Below, one piece after another: positions 10,501 through 22,270 of a DNA stretch of 64,000 nt. The stretch lies in assembly GCA_037043235.1 (NCBI GenBank), contig JAWRVZ010000235.1:540001-604000 (forward strand), read 5' to 3'. The notes under the pieces are model-generated. The model was given only the letters and a program-made list of their open reading frames with translations. It was not told the DNA's origin and searched no databases. The number at the start of each line of letters is the position of its first letter. Within the stretch, counting starts at the first letter, position 1. Both the position numbers and the translations under genes were made by a program. This DNA comes from Rhodeus uyekii. Its lineage: Eukaryota > Chordata > Actinopteri > Cypriniformes > Acheilognathidae.

Positions 10501-13500
10501 ATTTAGCATGATCATCCTTACATTTCTGCATTTATCAGATGCTTTTATCCAAAGTGACTTGCATTGCATTCAAGAAACACATAGACATTCTAATCAGTTC
10601 TTGCTTTCCCTGGGAATTGAACCTCATGACCTTGGCATTGCAAGCGTCACACTCTACCGTTTGAGCCACAGGAAAGCTCATCTCAGTGTAATTGCTACTA
10701 CAATCTACATCCACTGAATAGCCAATAAAAATGCATCATGAAATGGTGTATTGATCAATGTGACATGGTGCTAAAACGTAAAACTTTCCTCAAGCTCCAT
10801 TTGCAAAATTGCCATGGCAAGTTGCCCTCTTTTCCCTAGCCATGATAGCATCCATATTCTCCTCTTTCACGTCCTCCTCTTTTTTTCAGTGCACATAAAA
10901 AACACAATTGCCAAAGTGTGATTCACCTTGCTCTACCCTAACACATACTGACGACGCTATTCTTCTATACTAACTTTCGTCGTAGCCTACAAATTAATGG
11001 GTGTCATCATCATACATGTTGTACCCAAGTTTATTAGATCCATGTCGTACAGTGTGATTTGTAATGATCTTATAGGATTGCCGAAATTGCACAGTCTGTA
11101 GGGTCTAATTTGGGTCTTTTCAGGGCCACTGTTTCAACATGCCAAATATTTGTTACAAGAACCGCAATAGAGGTCAGTTTATTTTACATGCTTATTTTTT
11201 AAAGTGTTGTTTTAGGACACTGAATTGTACATCGATCACCTTTTAACCAGTTTCACTGTAATAAGCTACATTTTTACTCAACTGGAGTACCATTTGGTGT
11301 AACCATTGGTGGCCTTTGCCTGCTTTATGCTTTTTGAGTTTGCATGACTGATATTGTCTAAACAGGTCACTGTCCTTTAGTGCTGTTAGCAGTGCTGTTC
11401 TCGTTACTTCCTGTGTGTTATTGCAATTGACCTCTTGGCCATTCGGCCTTATATCACCACAATGCACATCAATCCATTTTTCACACTTAACTTTAAGGGA
11501 CTAAAAACATGGAAGTTTTGCCATCATGTCATTACAACCTTGTAATATTTTTCCTTCTTCAAAATGACTCGCGGTTAAATAAATGATGACAAGATTTTTG
11601 TTTTTACCCCTTAAAAAAGTGAAACATTTTTGGGTTTTCTGGTGTTAAAGCGTGGCACTTGCAACGCCAAGATCATGGGTTTGATTCCCAGGGAAAGCAA
11701 GAACTGATTAGAATGTCAGTGTGTTTCTTGAATGCAATGCAAGTTGCTTTGGATAAAAGCATCTGATAAATGCAGAAATGTAAATGCTTGACGTTTCTTG
11801 TGGAATGCAAGTTCCTCAAAAACGTGCTGAGCAAACCAGTGGCTCCCCGTTGGTAATGACTGTAGCCTGAAGGCGTGTGTATTCGTTCACGTGAACTGGC
11901 TGGCGCCCAGACCTCAGACCCGGATGCCCTCTCCATCCTCTGGGCCATTTGGGAAGGGAGGAATGCAATCTATATTGATCAAACCAGCATGACCTATATG
12001 CAGCACCATTATGGGTCAATAATATCTGAGCGGGGAAGAGTGAGTGACTTTGAGGTAAAGTCAGTCCAGATGAACTGTTCTGATGGATTTACGGTAAGGA
12101 TGAGGATTGTTTTCAAAGCCAGTCGCTCACTGGAAGTGTTAGGGTAGTGAAATACAGAAGGACGAAACTGCAGCGCTTTGACGGGAATTGAGTTTTAAAG
12201 AGTGGAAGAGGGTCGGAATAAAAATCTTTCCTTTGTATGTTCAGTGTGTGGGAGACAATGGTTGCTTTGGCAGCTGCATGTGTCATTGCATTGTGTGCAC
12301 TAGGGGTGTGTATCGCCATGAATCTGGTGATCCGATATGCATCACGACACAGGGATACGGTACGATATACTGTAAGATATTGCCGATATTTCTTGTTTTT
12401 TTCTTCTAATAAAAAAAAAAACTGTCATAAATAACACACCACATGCATAAAACCTGAGCACAACTTTATTTTATTCAATCAAAAATGGGATTTACATTTA
12501 TATCACTAATCTCTATTTCATGCAATCTAAGTACAGTAAAAGGAAAATAGTAAAAGGCTTGTAATTGTATAAGTCGATATAATTATTCCAGCTCCCGCTG
12601 AAGCGTGGACTCATTTTAGCTTCCACTATAAAGAAATCACTAATGGAGATTGACAAGAGTCATGTTGTTTGCAAAATATGCCATGCTAAAATCCCAAACA
12701 CGAGAAACTCATTGAATCCGAGAGCTCGCTTAACATCCCCACGCCATCCGCGCTGCTGAGAGTGCCGTTTCGATAGAATATGTAAATATAAATAGTGGTG
12801 AGAAAACAGCAGCAAGAAAGCATTACATTTATGCATTTGACAGATGCTTTTATCCAAAGCCATTTGCATTGCATTCAAGAACCACATTGACATTCTAATC
12901 AGTTCTTGCTTTCCCTCGGAATCGAACCCATGACCTTGGTGTTGCAAGTGCCACCCTCTACTGTTTGAGCTACGGGAAGCTGTTTGCACCAGTGCTGCAA
13001 TTCTGCACTCAGGCGCATTTATTTACATAGCACTTACAATAGATATAGATGTTTTAAAGCAGTTTTACACTAATTTAGAAATTAAAAACTGATATACTGT
13101 CAAGCTTTAAAGCAGAGTGCAAGAATCTGCAAGCGTTTTACTGTTTTGCCTTTACTTAGATTGCACAAAATAGTGATTAGTGATGCAAATGCAGATCCTA
13201 CTAAATCAAAATTTAATAAAATTGCTGTTTTTATGAATATGGTGGTGTGTTCTTTATGACATTTGTTCTGAAATTAGATCCTCTTCCTAAAAAAACAGGA
13301 TCTTACAGTATCACAAATATATTGTATCGTAACCCCAATATTGTGACATGTATCATATCGGCAGATTCTTGTATATACACCACAATTTTGTCATTTATTC
13401 AACAAAAATGGTTTATATAAAACCATGTGGCATTGCCAATATTTGGGAAATAAATAATTAAATTGGGAATTAAGTCCTTTTTATCTGTTTATGTGACAAA

Positions 13501-16500
13501 CCAAAAGATCATACTGTTAATAACAGATGCATGATAACAGATTACAGTCCTCAGATAAGGAGGAAATGAACTCATGTTCTTGCCGTTTACATTTATTTCT
13601 CAACAAATGTTCCATGGCGATATCCTGTTTTTAACACCAGTTCCTTTAAATGTTTCCCACACCATGATTACCGCTCCTGTCTGACTGTACAGTGCTGGAG
13701 GAAAGTCCTTTAACCAGCCCAATCTCAAGGCACAGTCCAAATTCCTGTGTTGCAATAGACAAAATTAAATAAGAGGCTATTTCTGGGAGTTTTTGTATAG
13801 TTGTTAAGTGAAGTGTTTTGAAGCTTGAAGTCAATTTGTGCTTTTTTAATCGAGCATTGTTGTCGTTTTCTTTGTGTGCATATGCTTTTTTAATTGCATA
13901 GTAGCTGAAGGAAATATTAAGTCTAATAGTCGATGAGCAGAGGCTTAATCGAACAAAATACGAGTCGGTTAGTCACAGAAAAAACTCCGTGATGGACAGA
14001 TGGTTAATACAGCTGGTGCATGTGGTAATTTTGTCAGACAGGAAATCCTAACGTTCGGTTCGCCTATCGACCTCAGACGTGGTTTATCTTTTGAAATATG
14101 TAAGTGGTAGCATAACATTAGCAACTTAACACGACTTTGCCTCAGAAAGCGCTAGTTTATTCATTCATTGTTTAAATGCTTCTTGGTGGTTTCCCCCCCC
14201 CGACACATTAATAATCATTATTTTTGCTTTATGCATGCACTTGAGTGCTTCATTTGTTTTTAAATGCTCGTCATTATTATGGTTTAGTATTTCTCTGTAA
14301 TGTAGAACAATGTTACATATAAAAAGCCCTAAAACTGAATCCATCCGCCACTCCCCAAATACATATATGCTAAGTAATTAAATGAATACCATACAATAAA
14401 TGTCTTACTACTGAACTAATGGCTTAAATGAGCGACTACAAAATCTTTAGTAACGCAAGAAATATCAGCATGATGGGTATTTGTATTCGGACACTTATGC
14501 TAGACTTTAAAACGAATTGTTAGACATGAGCTGTGAATGAAAGTTGAGTTAGGTCTGGTATATCTCAGCTGTCCTGATGTTGACTGGAAAGTTAATTCCT
14601 CCATTAATACCGGGTAAAGATGAGACTGCAATCGAAGTTCCCATGCTCTACCGCAGTCAGTATGTAAATTACATTCTCAGAAATCCTCATCCCAAGTTTT
14701 GCATTTGTTAAACCGTCTGTCATATTTTGCACATAAAAATAGGTTCAGAGTTTCGGATGGCATTATCATATCTCTGCATAAGTCTTTCAATGACGACCTA
14801 AAATCTCATTAGCATAACGAAATTCATCCTCTTCGAGATTTCCGTACCTTATTTGCCATGTAGAGCTGTCATTCGTTAGCTCAGGCCTGTTCCTGAATGG
14901 ATTATGATGTCATCATTAAGAGTCTAGTCTGGGCCCAATCAGGATGCTTAATTAGAGGCTGATATATTAGCATAAGCTTTGACGTCATTGAACCAAGAAG
15001 CACCGAAGGCTTGTTTGACACTCAAGATACTTAAAAACATTTGTATGCTTACGATATTATATATATTATTAACTATGAATTTTTCCTCAATAAACTCCTA
15101 ATTACAGCTTATTAATAGTTATTAAGTGTAGGTATTGGGTGGGATTAGTGGATGTAGAATATGATCATCATCATCATTAATATGTGCTTTATAAGTACTA
15201 ATAAACAAACAATATCCTAGTAATTTACAAGATAATAAGCAGCTAGTTAATAGTGAGAATTGGACCCCAAACTAAAATGTTACCTATTTCTATATATCAT
15301 TATATTAAATATATAATTATGTAGTTTCTTAAAATATATCCTACAGTTTGACTGTTTCATGACACAACGTCAAATGGTTTCAAAAATATAGATTAGAAAC
15401 AATTAGTTCACAGTTCAAATTTTTCTCATGTTAAAAAAGTTGTTGAACTGCATTTATCAGATGCTTTTATCCAAAGCGACTTGCATTGCATTCAAGAAAC
15501 ACATTGACTTTCTAATCAGTTCTTGCTTTCCCTGGGAATCGAACCCATGACCTTGGTGTTGCAAACGCCACTCTCTACTGTTTAAGTTATTGAAAATCTA
15601 CATTGATTAAGATGTGTACACTTTTAAGGTGTAAGGAAGATTTGTTGTGTAGCTTGACGGTTTGTAGTAAATGTGTGTGACCAGCATGACTGCATTTCTG
15701 TTTTAAACTACATCTCTGACATTCTTACTTGTCATTGAACCACATCCTTCTGTCTCTCCCTCCAGTGACAGTTACATAGTGCGAGTGAAAGCAGTGGTGA
15801 TGACGAGGGATGAGTCTAGCGGGGGCTGGCTGGCTCAGGAGGGCGGAGGTCTCAGTCGAGTGGGCGTCTGTAAGGTGGTCCCGGCTGAGCTGGAGCTCCT
15901 GGGACGCAACGGCTTCCTCATCTTCGGCGAGAGACTCAAAGACAAGCAGGTTGGAGAGACTGATGCATGCGAGTCTAAGACGTACGGTTCAAGAGTCCGA
16001 GTCTTCAAGCCTGATGTGTTTCTGTTGAGCAGGTGATCCTGCAGTGCTTTCTGAAGAAAGATCTGGTTTACACGAAAGCCACGCCCACTTTCCATCACTG
16101 GCGAGTGGACAACAGGAAGTGCGGCCTGTCGTTCCAGAGCCCCGCCGACGCCAGAGCGTTCGATCGCGGCGTGAGGAAGGCGATCGAGGACCTTACCGAG
16201 GGTGAGGGAGATGAGAAACGCTGAGACGTTGTGATAAGATTCTGACTAAGATTATAACCCGAGTCTTGCTCTTCCTCCAGGCTCCACTACTTCTTCCTCC
16301 ACCCTGCAGAATGAAGCCGAACTCGGTGATGACGACGTTTTCACGGTGAGTCTCCCTACTGTCTGACTAGAGTCTAAAAATGTATTTGCCCTCAAAAAGG
16401 ATTCATTATGATTTATTTTTTTAATCAGAGGATCATTTTAGTACTTTCATCCATGGTTATTGTCACGGTTCTGTCTCTGTTTCCAGTGTTGTTAGTGTTC

Positions 16501-19001
16501 TAGTGGACAGAACCGTGGCACTGCTCTCTCTCCCGTGTGTTTGTCTCGTTAGTGTCTGCCCCGCCTCCTTGTTTCCCTTAATAATTCCCAGCTGTCTCTC
16601 ATCACTACCTTCCCTCATGTGTCCCTATATAATCCCAGTGTGTTTGCTGTCCTTTGTGGTCTCGTTGTCTTTCGTGTGTTTTCCTATGGTCGTGGTCCTG
16701 CCGTGTTCTTGGTTTGTGCGATGTTTTAGTTTTGATCTAGTTTATGTCATGTTATGTTTTCCCCCTCGTGGGTTTTTGCTTTACGTTTATGTTTGTTTAT
16801 ATTTTGTTAAATAAACCTCCTTACCCCTGCACTTGAGTCCTCCCCGTATTGTATCGTGACAGTTATACAGTGGAGTTCGGTTATGTCGACGGTCTCGGGG
16901 GTTGCAAAAAAGCGTTGAGATAACCGATGATCGAGAAAACCAACAGCCAATATGGCGATTTATTAGATGAAGCGATCGGCATGCTATAAAAATGTACATA
17001 CTGTATATGTTTGCTAACAACAAAAGGCATATGTGCACCAACTAACAGCAGAGATTTACCAGAATACAATAAAAACACCTTCCATTCTCCATACAAACCT
17101 TTAATTATATTCTCCAACACTGCAAACACAATTTCGCTCACAGCGTAAACAGTCACACACACATAAACACATTCGCTCATAACAGTCATTTCGCTCGGAC
17201 ACAGTTCTGATAGTATTGCACACGCGGTTAATATGGTTTCTTTACAAACTCTAAAATGCTTTGTTGCTTTTTGCCTTTAACGGCCTGCTTGAGAACAAAT
17301 GCTTCTATCAGTAACAACGTCTTTGTCGATGTCAATGTAATCTGGGAATTGCTGGACAGTGAAGGTGAACTCCTGTGTCTCCTCTTCCAAGATAGCATCT
17401 CTAACGCTTGATTTTTGGGCGAGTTCTTCTGCGGAGTGAGTGAACTCGGTACGATCATTAGTCCCGGGGATCGAGATAATTGATGTAAAGTGGCGAATTT
17501 GTCCCTCTTTTGTGCTGGAGATATCAGGGTTCGGCGACATAAAAGAATCAACATAACCGATAATAAAATGCTAAGAAAATGAGGGAGTTTGGTGGTTCCA
17601 CTTCAAAAACTTCGACATAACGGTTGGCGAGATAACCGAGCTCGAGATAAGTGGACTCCACTGTAAATGGCAAGATTTACTCGCACATGTTGTTTTAATA
17701 TGACAAATGTCACGCTTCTGTGCGCGTGAAACAAATGGTTGAATCAGAGTTACAAAGTGATTCATTAGAAATGAATCAGGCTTATCAAAAGCTTGTTAAA
17801 CATCTCTTTCTTTCACCTTGGCATTTCTCCAGAAAAGTCAGGAATATTCAACATATCAGCATGGTATTATTATCTTCTACTTTTATTCTTTTATCTACCC
17901 AACCTCTGAGAATAGATGCTATTAATGGGTCGCTTGCCATCATTTTTTGATGAATGGATGTGTGTGTGTGTGTGTGTGAACTGTGCTCAGGAAGTGACCT
18001 TTGCTCCCTTTGTCCTCTTATTGCTCCCAATTCAACACAACAATGTCACAACAAAGTCTTGGGATACAAGAGTCAGTGTAACACGTACGCCCGCACGCAG
18101 AGTTAAGAAACGCAAATGTGTGTTTCTTTTGGTTTGTCTTCAGGCTTTAGGTGTGCAGTGATCAGCGTTTGCCACGGTCGCTCAGCGGTGGTGTTCCTCT
18201 AATCGCTAACTTTAGAAGTTTATGACTCACGGCTATTCATACAAGCCCAGCCAGACACTGATTATTACTAATCAGAGTAGTCAGGCGCTCCTAAGTTTAG
18301 AGAGAGAGAGAGATGGGATGTGTGCTGTCGGTTCAGAATGGGCAGCAGCTGTTGGATGTCTAATTCCCTCTGAGGTAAAGTCTAAAGTGATAATTAGCAC
18401 AGCCACAAATACATTTCCATCCAGACATTATGCACACAACTCTCCGTGTACTTAGTGTGTTTGTAGATTCACACTCACATATACACTCAATACACTTTCA
18501 TAGGTGTGTCTATTCATAGATCCGTGATAAATGATTACATTTTTGTGCAATACATGCACTTTACAGGAAAAAATATTGTACAATTTTGAAGTTCTAAGTA
18601 CTTATAAGTGAATTAATCCCATAATAAAAAGAATTAGATTATCTTATGAATTTAACAAGATCAAATATGCTTTAAAAAATGTCTATAATGCATCACCTTT
18701 TTATTTCTGGTGAACATCTACATTTAACAAAATCAGATTTGCTTATATTTTGTTGAAATAGTCGTGTTTCTTCTTATTTTCTTATGTTGTCAGTTATGTA
18801 TACTGGGGAGTTTATGTTACATTATGTTGTGCAGTTAATGTTTATTGCATTATTTCAGTGTCACGTGTTATCCTGATGCTTCCGCTGCCAGATTTTTACT
18901 GTAAATTTAACAAAAGTGTTTTACAGTGTAGTGTAGATTTCAGTCTTTGCAGAAGAAAGGAGCCAGATGACTTAAGAGAGGCAAGCTGTGTTTGTAATCA
19001 T

Positions 19002-19052
<51 letters not shown>

Positions 19053-21337
19053 TTGAGTTATTGATGGCCCTGTGGCTCTCTGTCAACTGTTAAAGCAGAT
19101 GCTTGTGCGCGCACACACACACGCACACACACGCACTGCTGGCTCTAAACTCAGGCTCCAGGCTTCAGGAAGAGCCACAGGAAGGAGACAGTGTGGATTT
19201 CAGGGGTTGAAGGTCAGAGATAATAGTGCCGATGATAGTTCTCAAGCACTTCATTTACACAAACCTCGCGCACTCAGACACGGGGTCAAAGGGCAAGCAG
19301 AATGACCTGTGCACTGTTGTTGTGGAACGTATCTAATGCTTTTATATGCAACAATTTCTTGCTTTTAAGTGTTTTATTTTCGCCCCTGAAGCCCAGTTAT
19401 AATTGATATTATATCATGGTAACGCTATAAATCACAACAGTTATTTTTGCTGGAAATTCAGCTGAAAAACACAACTCGGCGTGACCCTCGTTCAAGGGCG
19501 TGGAGGCTTTTGGTTTGTGCCTAGTCACCGTGATCCTGCCAACATGCTCAAATTGGGAAACAATTTCTATTCTTGCTCTTCTCTGTCTGTCCGTCAGAAT
19601 GCCACAGACAGCTCGTCTAACTCTTCTCAGAAGAGAGAGCCGTCCATGCAGACGCTCGCACCCATCAGCTTCTCTGAGCCGCACCACTGCATTCTGGGGC
19701 ATCTCTATGACCAGCACAGGCACTCTGACCGTTACTACCTGGAACAGGTGAGTTTGGATGAATAATGTTTGTGCAACATTTACTCAAGTTATGTCATCTC
19801 AATTTATTGTTTTACTGCACTTTGAGTCTTTACTTGCAGTATATTATTTAGACACTAGGAGCAGTATATTATTCAGGAAGATTTTTGGTCTTTTTTTGTG
19901 TGCAATTATATGTATAAAAAATATTTTTATTATTTTGAAATAATATCTAAAAAATTTAAATATTCATTATATCATTATTATTATGCAGTGTGATATTAAA
20001 TCAATAATAATAATAATTAGAACTGACCCTCTGATTTTAAACAAACAATTCTTTTAAAAAAAGCAACATTTTGAGAATAAAGCTGAGAAAATCATGTTTC
20101 TGTCAAAGACTACATCTAGATCAGATTCAGAAAGATGATCAAAACACAGATAAAGTCCATCAACACCCTCAAAACTTGAAAACAACACTCAAAACAACAC
20201 CGTCCTAAAGCTCCGGGTCGACATTTCATTCATTAACATTAGGCAGTTTTGATTTATGTGCTGTTTAATGTCGGAGATCATGTTATTTTACATATGCATC
20301 CGCTTATATATGCGATTACTTGTTTCTGCTTCTTCTTCGCTTGTGTTTTTATGCAGATCTACCGCAAAACACTGAAAACATGGAAAATTCCCTCAATGGC
20401 GGGGAAAGAGTTAGAATGAAGAATAGAGTGGGAATATAATATGACTAAATTTAGACAAACGGCGTCATTTTGCCTCCTTTTTCAGTGTTTCATTCTCCTT
20501 GTGCCTCTTTAGCCATTAAAGATCATTTCTATAAAACAATATTGAGATATATATCCGAAATCAACCATTCCAGTTCCGTTTCATTCTCCTTATATGCAAA
20601 TCCAGCTTGTGCTAAACTCTCTGAACGTTCTCTGTTATGCCATTCAGACGGTGCCCATGTTCCCATGTTCACGTCACGTGAGGTTCCACGAGGAGGACGA
20701 GGAAATCGTCCGGATTAACCCACGCGAGCGCTCTTGGTTAACGGGCTACGAGGACTATCGCCACGCCACCACAGCCACGCGGGGCAAACCCCTGCGGCCG
20801 GACGCCACGGACGCGTACGTCCAACTCGCCAAGATCGAACCTCCCAAACACGACTACACTTACTCGTACCCACTCAGTGGGGACGGACACACAACCCGCG
20901 ACAGCAAAACGGGCATCGGCGGCGGCGTGGTCACTGGTCAGCCGCGGCCGCTGACCGCCAAATGGCTGCCCCGGCGCGTGGAGGACAGCAGAGAGCGCTT
21001 ACGGTGCGTGTACTGTCAAAACATGTTCAGTCCGGCCGAAAACAGACGCGGGCACTGTCAGGAAGCTCCGGACCCGGTGCAGACGTGCATTCGTCGGGTG
21101 AGCTTCATGTGGTGCGCGGACAGCCTGCTCTACCATTGTATGTCGGACCCCGAGGGCGACTATTCGGACCCCTGTTCCTGCGACGCCAGCGAAGAGCGAT
21201 TCTGCCTGCGCTGGCTGGCGCTCCTGGGACTGTCGCTGCTGGCGCCCTGCATGTGCTGTTACGCGCCGTTGCGAGCGTGTTACCACTGTGGCGTGGCGTG
21301 CCACTGCTGCGGCGGCAAGCACAAAGCCGCGGGGTGA
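7502..21337 (+). CDS. spred2: spred2, Sprouty-related EVH1 domain protein; complete
   Basis: Membrane-associated inhibitor of Ras-Raf-ERK signalling. The family acts by bringing neurofibromin to Ras. Six coding exons: 7502-7527, 15766-15949, 16033-16201, 16281-16345, 19598-19747 and 20648-21337. All have GT-AG introns and phases close to a 427-aa protein (human SPRED2 is 418 aa). The EVH1 domain is at about residues 9-125 (SYIVRVKAVVMTRDESSGGW; SPADARAFDRGVRKAIEDL). The KIT-binding region is at about 205-260 (EEIVRINPRERSWLTGYEDY). The C-terminal cysteine-rich Sprouty domain is at about 310-420 (RCVYCQNMF; ENRRGHCQ; DPCSC; ACYHCGVACHCCGGKHK). The start MTEESHPD matches the family N-terminus. 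Intron 1 is 8.2 kb. Intron 4 holds a solo LTR and a pogo-like element. It is transcribed away from meis1. Confidence 0.97.
8132..8870. repeat. Tandem duplication (about 369 bp x2), each copy carrying a MITE
   Basis: gaaatccgtccgtttcttccattt starts at 8134 and again at 8503. Each copy continues through tatcggttggcataacagtgctgg into a MITE (about 8226-8425 and 8600-8800), then into ttagcaagtagcctatattttag. The MITE ends (ctgggtcgtttcaaccca / tgggttgaaacaacccagcg) are inverted repeats of each other. Confidence 0.88.
8226..8425. mobile_element. Short MITE with inverted ends, relative of the 5277-6735 array
   Basis: Inverted terminal sequences ctgggtcgtttcaacca... and ...gggttgcaacaacccagcg enclose a core of actagccgttgggg / gtttgtccaaatatgg motifs. 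The same core units are amplified in the array at 5277-6735. A second copy lies at 8600-8800. Confidence 0.75.
9640..10045 (+). promoter_or_regulatory. Candidate regulatory element in spred2 intron 1
   Basis: This is a low-repeat stretch of higher complexity than its surroundings. It has paired ETS-like GGAAG motifs (ggcggaagtgaacga, ggcggaagcggtg), SOX-like aacaatgg/cattgttt pairs and ccaataatgaatgg. No family of repeats was recognised in it. Function is inferred only; cross-species conservation would decide. Confidence 0.3.
10517..10678 (-). mobile_element. tRNA-derived SINE, copy 3
   Basis: Minus-strand copy with tail ctgcatttatcagatgcttttatcc at the left and tRNA-like head ending in tttgagccacagg at the right. 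It lies in spred2 intron 1. Confidence 0.88.
11645..11790 (+). mobile_element. tRNA-derived SINE, copy 4
   Basis: Plus-strand copy, head partly lost: caacgccaagatcatgggtttgattcc ... ggataaaagcatctgataaatgcagaaatg. Confidence 0.85.
12595..12765 (+). pseudogene. hAT transposase fragment (BED zinc finger)
   Basis: Short open frame with VVCKICHAKIPNTRNS followed by a frame-worn RARLTSPRHP, resembling the C-x2-C...H-x-H layout of a BED finger. It ends at a TGA. There is no remaining catalytic domain, so it is a dead remnant within the element at 12300-13378. Confidence 0.55.
12823..12982 (-). mobile_element. tRNA-derived SINE, copy 5, nested in the hAT-like element
   Basis: Minus-strand full-length copy inside 12300-13378, so it inserted after the hAT element. 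Confidence 0.88.
14430..15005. promoter_or_regulatory. Candidate conserved noncoding element in spred2 intron 1
   Basis: Repeat-free, complex AT-balanced stretch with clustered homeodomain-type cores (ttaatt, taattag, cattag). It has a perfect palindromic CRE TGACGTCA at 14980-14987 and a related tgatgtcatcat at 14905-14920. It resembles the developmental enhancers often found around Meis1. This is inference; no alignment was made. Confidence 0.3.
15449..15597 (-). mobile_element. tRNA-derived SINE, copy 6
   Basis: Minus-strand copy 170 bases upstream of spred2 exon 2; tail gcatttatcagatgctttt and head complement tactgtttaagttattg. Confidence 0.87.
16461..16861 (+). mobile_element. Solo LTR of an LTR retrotransposon with 5-bp target duplication
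   Basis: Begins TGTCACGG and ends CGTGACA (inverted ends TGTCACG/CGTGACA) and is flanked by the direct repeat gttat (16456-16460 and 16862-16866). It has a TATA-like tatataa at 16626-16632 and AATAAA at 16810-16815, in the same direction as spred2. There are no internal retroviral-type genes, so it is a solo LTR left by recombination. The size of 401 bp and the 5-bp duplication fit the Gypsy type. Lies in spred2 intron 4. Confidence 0.9.
16868..17663 (-). mobile_element. pogo/Tigger-like DNA transposon, internally decayed
   Basis: Ends cagtggagttcggttatgtcg and, inverted, cagtggagtccacttatctcga, each flanked by TA (16866-16867, 17664-17665). Between 17228 and 17554 the minus strand keeps two overlapping open frames (for example ISSTKEGQIRHFTSI and EEETQEFTFTVQQFPDY) that look like worn tail sequence of a transposase. 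No DDE core is present. It abuts the solo LTR directly. Confidence 0.75.
18999..19050. repeat. (CA)n microsatellite
   Basis: About 50-bp CA run in spred2 intron 4. A shorter imperfect CA/CG run follows at 19105-19137. Confidence 0.96.
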
Positions 21338-21837
21338 GCGGGAAACACGCCATCACACCAGCAGCTGGGAAAAACTACAAATGAAAATGGGAGGAACGAA
21401 CTTGTGGCTGCATTTAAGTTTTGCCTTGTTTCCGCTCCTCCACCCCCCATTTTATGCTTTGTTTTCTCAATTTATTTGTTCTGGACAGCTGTCCTGATTT
21501 GTATGTTTCTTTGTTTTTAAAAGAGTAACACTCAGCTTCCATTTAAAAGACTTCACGATAAATATTCATTTATATATGAAAAGTATATATAAATATATGT
21601 AGATATGAATATATAAATCCAGGTACTTTATATTTTTATGCTCATCTGCTTTGAAGGTTTGAATGATCTTCCTTCCGTCTCGTCTGTGTTTTTTTAATAC
21701 GTTTGATTTGGTTTTACTCTCCCGTCAGCCTTTCGTCGTGTCTCTCCAGTCAGAGGCTGCTCTTCTACTGTGATCCACTCCATCTAGATAAGACAAACCC
21801 AGAGGAATCCCAAATAGCTGACCTGTAGGACGGTAGA

Positions 21838-21870
<33 letters not shown>

Positions 21871-22031
21871 AAATGACATTTGTGCACAAACCAATGGCAA
21901 AACGCATTGCTGCCCAAGTGTAAAGCGAGTGTGTTGATGAATCTCAAGAAAACAGGTCATATTTACGCCAAAATCTTGGGACCTTTTAGCATTACTTCTT
22001 TCGTGACACTTAAGCACGTTTGCCAAATAAA
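21338..22031 (+). other. spred2: spred2 3' UTR (probable)
   Basis: Follows the spred2 stop codon at 21335-21337. Contains a (GT)n run at 21841-21868. The first clear AATAAA downstream that lies in context with a GT-rich region is at 22026-22031. Earlier AT-rich stretches near 21560-21630 could hold variant signals, so the end is uncertain. Confidence 0.4.
21841..21868. repeat. (GT)n microsatellite
   Basis: Perfect GT run of about 28 bp in the probable spred2 3' UTR. Confidence 0.96.
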
Positions 22032-22270
22032 GTCTCATTACCGTAATGCAAAAAAAAAAAAAATATCAGTCTCATTACCGTAATGCTTTTGTAATTTCCA
22101 TTTTTTTATTGCGTTTTATTACACCAAATACTACTACTATGTATCAAAACTTCACTTTTTTCATATTCCAGTAATGAGACTGAGATTGTGGTTGCGTTGC
22201 GGTAATGAAACAGCGTGCTTATGTATCATGGAAATAATGTCACAGAACAAAACTGGCTTTTTGGAGCGAG
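22010..22270. repeat. Dispersed repeat with cattaccgtaatg core, copy A
   Basis: Contains gtctcattaccgtaatgc twice, then cagtaatgagactgagattg and gcggtaatgaaacagcg...gaaataatgtcaca. Related copies lie at 31255-31460, 42830-43030 and 61245-61320. The family is not named here. Confidence 0.65.

Larger units (their letters stand above)
12300..13378. mobile_element. hAT-like element with degenerate BED-finger transposase fragment
   Basis: The left end reads ggggtgtgtatcgccatgaatctg. The right end, read on the minus strand, is ggtgtatatacaagaatctgccgatatg. The match is imperfect but continues for about 85 bases (tacgatacaatat, atactgtaagat). Inside, 12595-12765 translates on the plus strand to MEIDKSHVVCKICHAKIPNTRNS, the C..C half of a hAT BED zinc finger, and then stops. 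SINE copy 5 is nested at 12823-12982. Target duplications could not be resolved. Lies in spred2 intron 1. Confidence 0.7.

Noticed and set aside
20734..21384. 216-aa plus-strand frame overlapping the spred2 last exon
   Set aside because: Out-of-frame shadow of the GC-rich spred2 exon 6, whose true frame carries the Sprouty domain.
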